Positions 57,380 through 64,000 of a stretch of DNA of 64,000 bases are shown one piece after another. Source of the DNA: Lutjanus erythropterus (lineage: Eukaryota; Chordata; Actinopteri; Lutjaniformes; Lutjanidae); the NCBI GenBank assembly GCA_020091685.1, contig CM034602.1, positions 5,636,122 to 5,700,121 of the forward strand. The letters run 5' to 3'. Each line of letters starts with the position of its first letter. Position 1 is the stretch's first letter. Below the pieces are notes generated by a model that was given only the letters and a program-made list of their open reading frames with translations, was not told the origin of the DNA and ran no database searches. Made by a program: the position numbers and the translations under genes.

Positions 57380-59700
57380 TATGCTAAGAAAAATATAAAT
57401 GCAACACTTTTGTTTTGTTTAGACTTTTTCTGTGCACACAAGACTTATACATGTCAAGATGCTGATTAAAAAGCATGATTATTGCACAGGTGTGCCTTGG
57501 GCTCATCACAATACAACACAATGCCACAAGTTTTTAAGGGGTTGTGTACTTAACATGCTGACTGTAGGCATGTTCACCAGAGCTGCTGCCCATGAACTGA
57601 ACGTTCATTTCATACCATTAGCCATCTCCCATGTCGTTTCCCAGGATTTGACCACCAGCCTCATAACTGCATGCTAGGGCTGTGGTGGTATGGATTTTTT
57701 TCTGACCATGGGGAAAAAGCAACATATTCCTGAAGGATGGCAGTTTACCACAATTGCCCAAACAGCAATGTTTAATTGGACTATATTGTAGCTCAGAGGG
57801 AACGCGACCAAGCAGCAGATTAAGAGTATCAGTGCTGCTCATAGAAACTTAAATTTACCGCAAATCTGTCAGTATGGCATTAAATGTACAGTACAGTTTT
57901 TTTAAGAACAAGAAAAGTCTTGATTGTTATTTTCCAACTGCTTGAAAAGTGACAGTTACAGCCCCTACAGGCTAATGCTAAGCTAATACTAACCTTAGCG
58001 TTGCACCTTTACGACGTCGGCTTGCAATTGTACCGGTTTCTTTTTTGGAGATGTGGTAAAATGAATCCATAATGATAAATCCAACACTGAATGTCTCATA
58101 ATCCATTTTTCCGTGTTGAAAAGAGTCATCCACTGGCAATCCCATGATGCTTTGGGTTGAGAGTCAACCAATCAGAGTCCTTGTTCCTGACTTGTCAATC
58201 ACTCAGAGGTTGTGTTACTGACTTGGATTGTGTGTAGCTCTGATCACAAATGCATTGCACAATAAAATAACGTGACGAGCTCAACCTGGCGGTCGACATC
58301 ACGTGACTGTGGTGTTGTGATAATGCGGTTAGTGTCACAGCCCCGCTGCAGACCATGTGTACCTTTGCCGACCCGGGACCTCTACATCCGACTCCTTCAC
58401 CTGCAAGAGCAAAGACTTTCTGCACAAACGGTCACAAAAAGCTCAGAGAGGCTCATCTTTGTGCTCGTTGTCCTCACCAGGGTCTTGACCTGACTGCAGA
58501 GTGGGCAATTGCTCACCTTTGATGACATCTGACACTTTGGAGAAGTGTTCTCTTTACAGATGAGTCCCAGTTTACACTGTATCAGCAGATGGCAGACAGT
58601 GTGCATGGTGTCATGTGGGTGAGCAGTTTGCTAATGTCAACGGTGTTAACCCTTTGGTGGCAGTGGTTTATCTCATGCTTGGGCATGAGCTACAGACAGT
58701 GAACACAGGTGCATTTTATTGATGGATATTTGAATGCACAGATATACCGTGATGAGCGCCTGAGGTCCTCTGTCGTTCCATTCATTCCCCACCAACACAT
58801 CGTGTTGCAGCATGATATTTGGCAGCCCCGTGTTGCAAGGATCTGTAGACAATTTGTGGAAGCTGAAAACCTTCCAGTTCTTGCATGGCCTGCAAACGCA
58901 CTAGACATGTAACCCAGTGAGCATGTTTGGGATGCTCTGGACCAGTGTGTGCGACTTACCGTGTTCCAGTTCCTGCCAATAAAGAGGCAAAGTGGAAGAT
59001 ATGGTAGATAATGGCAAGAGGCAAATGCTTTTTTTCTTCCCTCTTGAGTTGTGCCATAAATTATACATATGATGCTCGTCAGTTTAAAAGATAATTTTAC
59101 AAGTTAAGAAAATCCCTGTTTCTTGTAAAATTGTTGGAGTATGAGACTGTGAAGATACGTCACACACCCAGAGGGCTTGACGACGTCATGACTTTCTCCC
59201 TCCAAAAGCTAACATTAGCCGCTGAAGTTGTCATGCCTGTGTGTTTTTCGTGCGAGAATGTAGTCACATGAGCAATGGTTCTTGCTCTTTCTTTCAACTC
59301 TTGGCTGATAGAAAGACCAGGAGTCACTGAATGAAACACTTCATGTAATATAACATTACAATCGACAGCAGTTTTGACATTAGTGATGTGTGTTGTGTGA
59401 GACGAGAGATCTAGTTCACTGAGCGGTTTCACACAAAATGAACTAAACTACAACAGACCTACCACAAACTGTGACTTTCTTGTTTTGTAAAACTTTTAAT
59501 CTTTTAAACTGACAAACATCACATGTATAATTCACTCAGAAACAAAAAATTATTTGTCTCTCATCATAGAATAAGTGAGGTCTCATGGGGCACGCCGGAA
59601 GGGGAGGGACTTCTCCTCTATATATCCTGCAACTCCAGCAAAAAAAAAAAAGTCGAGCAGAAACAAAAGTGTTGCGTTTATATTTTTGTTTGAGTGTGTA
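57380..59700 (+). mobile_element. Degraded Tc1/mariner transposon with transposase remnants
   Basis: The terminal inverted repeats are AATATAAATGCAACACTTTTG (left, from 57391) and CAAAAGTGTTGCGTTTATATT (right, to about 59685), each followed outward by a few bases and TA. The left subterminal CATGATTATTGCACAGGTGT is typical of the family. The interior aligns by eye, on the + strand, with the common vertebrate Tc1-like transposase: N-terminal helix-turn-helix part near 57560-57665, then 58354-58990 with HFIDGYLNAQIYRDE and a final block with HIVLQHD and EHVWDAL. Frameshifts, deletions and stops break it, so it is inactive. 59000-59620 does not match the remembered family and may hold a further insertion. 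Confidence 0.8.
57675..58345. mobile_element. hAT-like element nested in the Tc1/mariner copy
   Basis: The ends TAGGGCTGTGG and its inverse CACAGCCCCG bound 671 bp that interrupts the transposase remnant. The host sequence CTGCATGC at 57667-57674 and CTGCAGAC at 58346-58353 agree in 6 of 8 positions, as expected for an aged 8 bp hAT target duplication. The interior has no long frame, so it is non-autonomous. Confidence 0.65.
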
Positions 59701-61070
59701 TTACTTTGTTTCTAGTGTAGATAAGACATTACCTGTTCACTCACAGGACTGACGTATCAAGTGATTAAACTACACAAATTTAACTTTAACCAAGTGTTAA
59801 ATTTAGATACTGTGTACATTTCAAGGAAAAAATAAGTTATATCTGATAACTCTGACAAATAAAATTCAGAATTCAGCAGCCTTTGTTTTGAAAACATGAA
59901 ACCTATTTTTTTTATGTTGTAGTGTTTTATTTGTTTGACTGTTTGTTGTGTTGTTTCCTGCTCAGTCCCTTTTAGGTTTATTTATCTGGCAACAAGAGGC
60001 GCCTTTTTTTTATCTTGGAAATAAAAAGGCCTTGTTGAGATTAAGACAGAAAAGAAAAAGAAGTCTTTTTATTTTAATAATTAAATCATAGAGATTTCCG
60101 GTTTCACTCAAAATCCTAAATATTAGCATTTCTGGTTTTTGAAAGTCTTCACAGTTCTTGTCTATAAAAGCATTATTACTTTACTTTACAGGTCAAAGTA
60201 TGAAATCACTTACCAATGAGCTTTAAGCTCCAATGAAAGTGGATCTTAACTGAGCAGTAAGAGTGAGTGTCACGTCTGTAGTGACAGATATCTCGTTATG
60301 GAGCGCTGATGAGATAAATCCAGAACTTTCTGGTCAAACTTGCGTCTCCTCCTTGTGTCTGGGTGGCATTTTTGAATTTGTGGGCTTCCTTTCATATGCC
60401 AGAAACATAACCTTTCTGGAGTTTTAGTTTTGTTTTCTACTTTTCTTTAAACAAGTCAAATATAAATGAAGTTATTTTATTCCAGTGTTTGTTTGTTTTT
60501 CTAGTTTTAGAAGGAAACTATTACAAAATTGTATTTTTATAATAGTGAGTTGGTTCAGTCCCTCCTTAGTCTGTTTTATTCTGTAGACACAAATTTACAG
60601 CACATTTTATCCATAGACGTCTTGTGATTTCACTCTTCTTCATGCTTCTAAAACAGGTTGAGTTTGTTTGATAGACAACCCTACAGATTTAACCAGTCTG
60701 AACACCCACAGTCGACTTGAGCTTGATTTACTGTTCATGTCCTGTTTCTGCCCAAATGAACACTACTGATTCAAAATAAGTAGATATGTAAAATGATTTG
60801 GTGCCTCCAATCAATTGCATGTTCAATTCAAGTCTATTTTGTTTTTGTTTTTTTTATTTAATACAGAATTTCTTGATTTGTTACAGTGGGTGTGGACCAC
60901 TTTTATAGGCAAAATGATAAAAGAAAAAGATAAAAAAGTTGTGTGAACCATCGTAGTCCAAAGTGCTTAGTGCACTTTTGCTCAGTGGGATTTTAGAAGT
61001 TGATAATATAGAAAAAATGCAAAATGATTTTGATATTTTTCTTAGATTTTCTATGTTTTTTTTTTGCATA
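59701..61070. other. Intergenic DNA without recognised features
   Basis: AT-rich; no exon or repeat supported. Confidence 0.4.
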
Positions 61071-61164
61071 GGACTTGGTGTGTGCGATCCCACAGCACTG
61101 ACACTGAAACGATGACAACACGTGGTGGTCTGTGGACCAGAGTGTGTTCTTACCATGACTGCAG
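61071..61164 (+). other. Possible 94-nt exon
   Basis: The acceptor TTTTTTTTTTGCATAG and donor GACTGCAG|GTATGA bound 94 bases, open in one frame (RSHSTDTETMTTRGGLW). The phase does not fit the exon ending at 35928. It may be an exon of another gene, a non-coding exon, or chance. Confidence 0.2.
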
Positions 61165-61487
61165 GTATGACAGTGGTGCGACGGGAAGGTTTTTTCTTGC
61201 TCATTGGGTATTTCTATATTCATTCATCTGTGACAGTGGTTTCCAACCTTTTTTTCCTCAGAGCCCTCCCTTCTCCTATCTAAAAAAAAAAAAAGGTCAG
61301 AGCCATAGACTCTAACTTGCACAAACCTCAGTCAGATGAAGGATCAGGCAGACTAGACTCACATATTCAACTGAACAATCCTCTGCATTTTGGTCATTTT
61401 GCTAATGAGGGTGATGCCCCCCCCAAAAAAAAAATCACTGTCACATAAACATGTCCCAGTTCGACTGCTTCCTCCTAAAGTCATAGT

Positions 61488-62990
61488 TCAAAATCAGAAT
61501 TTTCCACACTAGCAGCTTCAGTTAAACCACAAACTGTTTGCTTTTATTAAATTAGTCAATCTTACTTATTATTTTGGTTGTCATAACAATGAGGCAGCTG
61601 TTTGAGTTGCCTCGTTTTTCTATAGTGGTTGAGCCAGAAGCCACAAATTCCCTTTTTACACGTTTATTTCACTTTAGGTTTCACAAGAAGTTTACATTTT
61701 TAAAGGGACAGTTTTACCCCAAAATGTGAGCTCCTGAGCTTTTGTGATATCAGCTATAGGGATTTTTGCCCTCTCTCAAATATAATGGAACTAGATTGCA
61801 TTGCTCTCTTTCTATGGCAGAAAGGGAGTATATAGGTTACTATAGAAGTGAGTATTTCTATCATTTAGAGAATATTATAGAGTCAAGATAAAACTAATTT
61901 ACTCAAGTGCAAGTACTGCCACATTACTAAAATATTACTCAATTACAGGTAGTAAGTAAGTATTAAGTATTCTTCTGAAAAAAAACTACTTACTTTTTAA
62001 CCATTCGTGTTTAATGCATTATCAATAACCACATTCATTCAAAGGGGTTTTTGTTTCTTCAAATGTCCTGTGTTATAGCGCACCTCTACTAACAAACCCA
62101 GCCCGCTCTCTCGCTCGTCGTGCATCACATGCCTCTCATGTTGTGAGGCACTTCAGTGACACGTGACTTTACTCACATGACTGCTTTGCAAGTCACTTCA
62201 GGATGTACAAAACCAAACGTGGTCTTATCCTAAACCTCGCTGAGTAGTTTTAGTGCTGTGACAATTTCACAACGTTATTTGTGTTTTAAAAAGGCTTTCT
62301 GATGCTGAGGGGTATCGACATATCAACGGCAAGTGCCGAGTTGGGATGAGAATATGCAGCGCTTTGGGGTCTTTTCGTGTTTGTGTTGTGGTTTTCAATT
62401 ATGATTCTTAAAAGTGACTAGGTAGATTAGATAGGATGATGAATACTTAAGTATGAGTGAAAGTATAGAATTGAAAAATGCTCATAAAAGTACCCCAAAT
62501 AATTACTTAATTACAGTAATTTGAGTATTTGCAAATAGGTACTTCTGCCCCTGCAAATCCGTCATCAATACACATCAGTGTTAGGCTGCTGATATTTCAG
62601 AGCCATGGTCATCGCCATAGTCACAAACCTTCTTCTAGGGATTGCAGCTTAATAAAGGTTGTGCACTTTGATAATCCTCCAATCACCCAGTGCACATCAA
62701 TATACAGGTTATACTACCACCTCCAAAAGACATAGATTTCAGAATCACAATTTTCAACACAAGCAACCTCAGTGAAAGCACAAAGTGTTTAGTCTGGTTG
62801 CCATAACAACGAGGCAGCCGTTTGAGTTGCCTCATTGTTGTCACCTACAGTGGTTGAGCCAGTTGCCACACTTTGCACGTGTTTGTGCATTTCACTTTAG
62901 GTATTTAGACAGATTTAATCATATGGCAGAAAGTTTATATTTGAAGGGGACACTACACCCCAAAATCAAAAACACTTATTTTACTTATTG
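61488..62990 (+). repeat. Local direct duplication of about 250 bp
   Basis: CAAAATCAGAATTTTC, CAACTCAAACAGCTG-inverse words (GCAGCTGTTTGAGTTGCCTC), AGTGGTTGAGCCAG, and CACGTTTATTTCACTTTAGG at 61488-61680 recur in the same order at 62725-62905. Each copy is followed by the end of a TTAA-type element (TTAAAGGGACAGTTTTACCC at 61700; GAAGGGGACACTACACCCC at 62943). AAGTAC-type repeat fragments lie between. Confidence 0.6.
61700..61850 (+). mobile_element. Left end of a TTAA-type element
   Basis: TTAAAGGGACAGTTTTACCC, then TGTGATATCAGCTATAGGGA and AATATAATGGAACTAGATTG are the left half of the family at 3280 and 63159. The right half is absent. Confidence 0.6.
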
Positions 62991-63158
62991 TAATACAAAA
63001 TGTAAGCCTGTTTCACTGTTGAATTTTGAAGTAAATATGAAACCATATTTAGAAAGAAGTCGAACTACAGACTCTACATAATTGACATTTAAGGATACTG
63101 AGAAGAAGTCTGAGTAGACAGGTACAAAAATAAGATAAAATATGTTGTTTTATGACGG

Positions 63159-63616
63159 TTAAAGGGACAGTTCACCCCCAAATCAAATAATACACGTTTC
63201 CACTGATCTGTAGTGCTTTTTATCTGTCAAGATTTGTTTTGGTGTGAGTTGCAGAGTTTTGGAGATATCAGCTGCAGAGATGTCTGCCTTCTCTCCAATA
63301 TAATGGAGCTAGATGTCATTTCTTTCTGTGTTAGAAAGAAAATAGTTCCTCTGTGGATTATCTTGAGCAACTGGGTCATAATTTCTGGAAAGAGACATCG
63401 CTGTTGAATTTTCCAAATGTATTTTTTGGCACCGTGAGCACCACAGGCCATCTAGTGTGCCATCTAGTTCCATTATATTCGAGAGAAGTCAGACATCCCG
63501 ATGGCCGATATCTCCAAAACTCAGAAACTCACACCAAAACTAGTTAGATGTATAAACAGCACTACAGGTGAGAATTAAAATATGGATTTTCATTTTGGAG
63601 GGAACTGTCCCTTTAA
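63159..63616. mobile_element. Complete TTAA-flanked palindromic element, 458 bp
   Basis: TTAAAGGGACAGTTCACCCC at the left and GAGGGAACTGTCCCTTTAA at the right. GGAGATATCAGCTGCAGAGA on the left pairs with CGATGGCCGATATCTCC on the right, and AATATAATGGAGCTAGATG pairs with CATCTAGTTCCATTATATT. It is a shorter relative of the element at 3280, lacking the middle part. Confidence 0.8.
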
Positions 63617-64000
63617 AATAATCCTAAAATCTACATCTCCTTTTATTTTGCACACCGTCTATGTCTGCTGAGACTCTTCCTCCCAGTATCATTAAATATC
63701 AATTATGTAGAGTGTGTAGTTTGATTTCTTACTTTTTTATAGTTTCATATATGAGTTGAGGAAAACAAATGATGACTCTGATGATAATTATAGGAGTAAA
63801 CAGGCTTATATTTTGTAATGTACCACAGATTTTTCATCAATCACTCAAACTCTTCAGTTTCAATAGTAATGTACCTTGAATCTTTAGGTCCTGAATATTC
63901 CTGACTGAATCTAGTCTTTAATATTTGCCACATTTGTATGATATTAACTTTGAGAATCAACAAATTTGACAATTATGTATGTTGAATCATCTTTAAATTC
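63617..64000. other. Window end without recognised features
   Basis: AT-rich, stop-dense DNA. Confidence 0.4.

Noticed and set aside
36000-64000. LRRC4C coding exon, expected near API5 from mammalian gene order
   Set aside because: No leucine-rich repeat frame of any length is present on either strand.
1-64000. CRISPR array or bacterial operon
   Set aside because: Regular repeats here are microsatellites or transposons, and the introns and SINEs show the DNA is eukaryotic.

Overview
This is a vertebrate genomic window and almost certainly teleost fish, most likely a percomorph. The first 2.6 kb carry the last four coding exons of api5 on the + strand, with canonical GT/AG splice sites. The rest is non-coding, low in CpG, rich in (CA)n microsatellites, and full of TTAA-ended palindromic repeats, hAT-type MITEs, tRNA-derived SINEs and a Tc1/mariner copy of kinds familiar from spiny-rayed fishes. 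No prokaryotic features, CRISPR arrays or viral genes were seen.

Layout. 1-2608: 3' end of api5 (apoptosis inhibitor 5). 2609-4779: its 3' UTR or downstream flank, ending in a 1.5 kb TTAA-flanked inverted-repeat element. 4780-24.8 kb: intergenic DNA with a GCTAGCTA minisatellite, several MITEs, a SINE, a four-unit tandem array at 13.73-14.39 kb, a microsatellite and G-tract cluster at 14.5-15.65 kb, and a local duplication of modules at 22.5-24.6 kb. 24.8-36.1 kb: a visibly more CpG-rich block with possible promoter and leader-exon signals and four perfect TGACGTCA (CRE) octamers. Inside it I can join three exons (31698-31740, 35423-35494, 35728-35928) into one open reading frame of about 105 codons with matching intron phases. 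I do not recognise the protein. 36.1-64 kb: mostly transposon-derived DNA. It includes five copies of one foldback family, four of a 260 bp MITE, two more SINE insertions, and a degraded Tc1/mariner copy split by a hAT-like insertion.

Context. From general knowledge, API5 in mammals sits beside a large gene desert leading to LRRC4C. The sparse genes here fit such a desert. The intronless LRRC4C coding exon is not in this window, so a link between the leader-like exons at 25-36 kb and that gene is only a possibility. The best leads are the unrecognised three-exon reading frame with its CRE octamers, the recurring foldback family, and the nested and tandem repeat structures. All repeat calls come from reading the sequence and from remembered family consensus; none was checked against a database.
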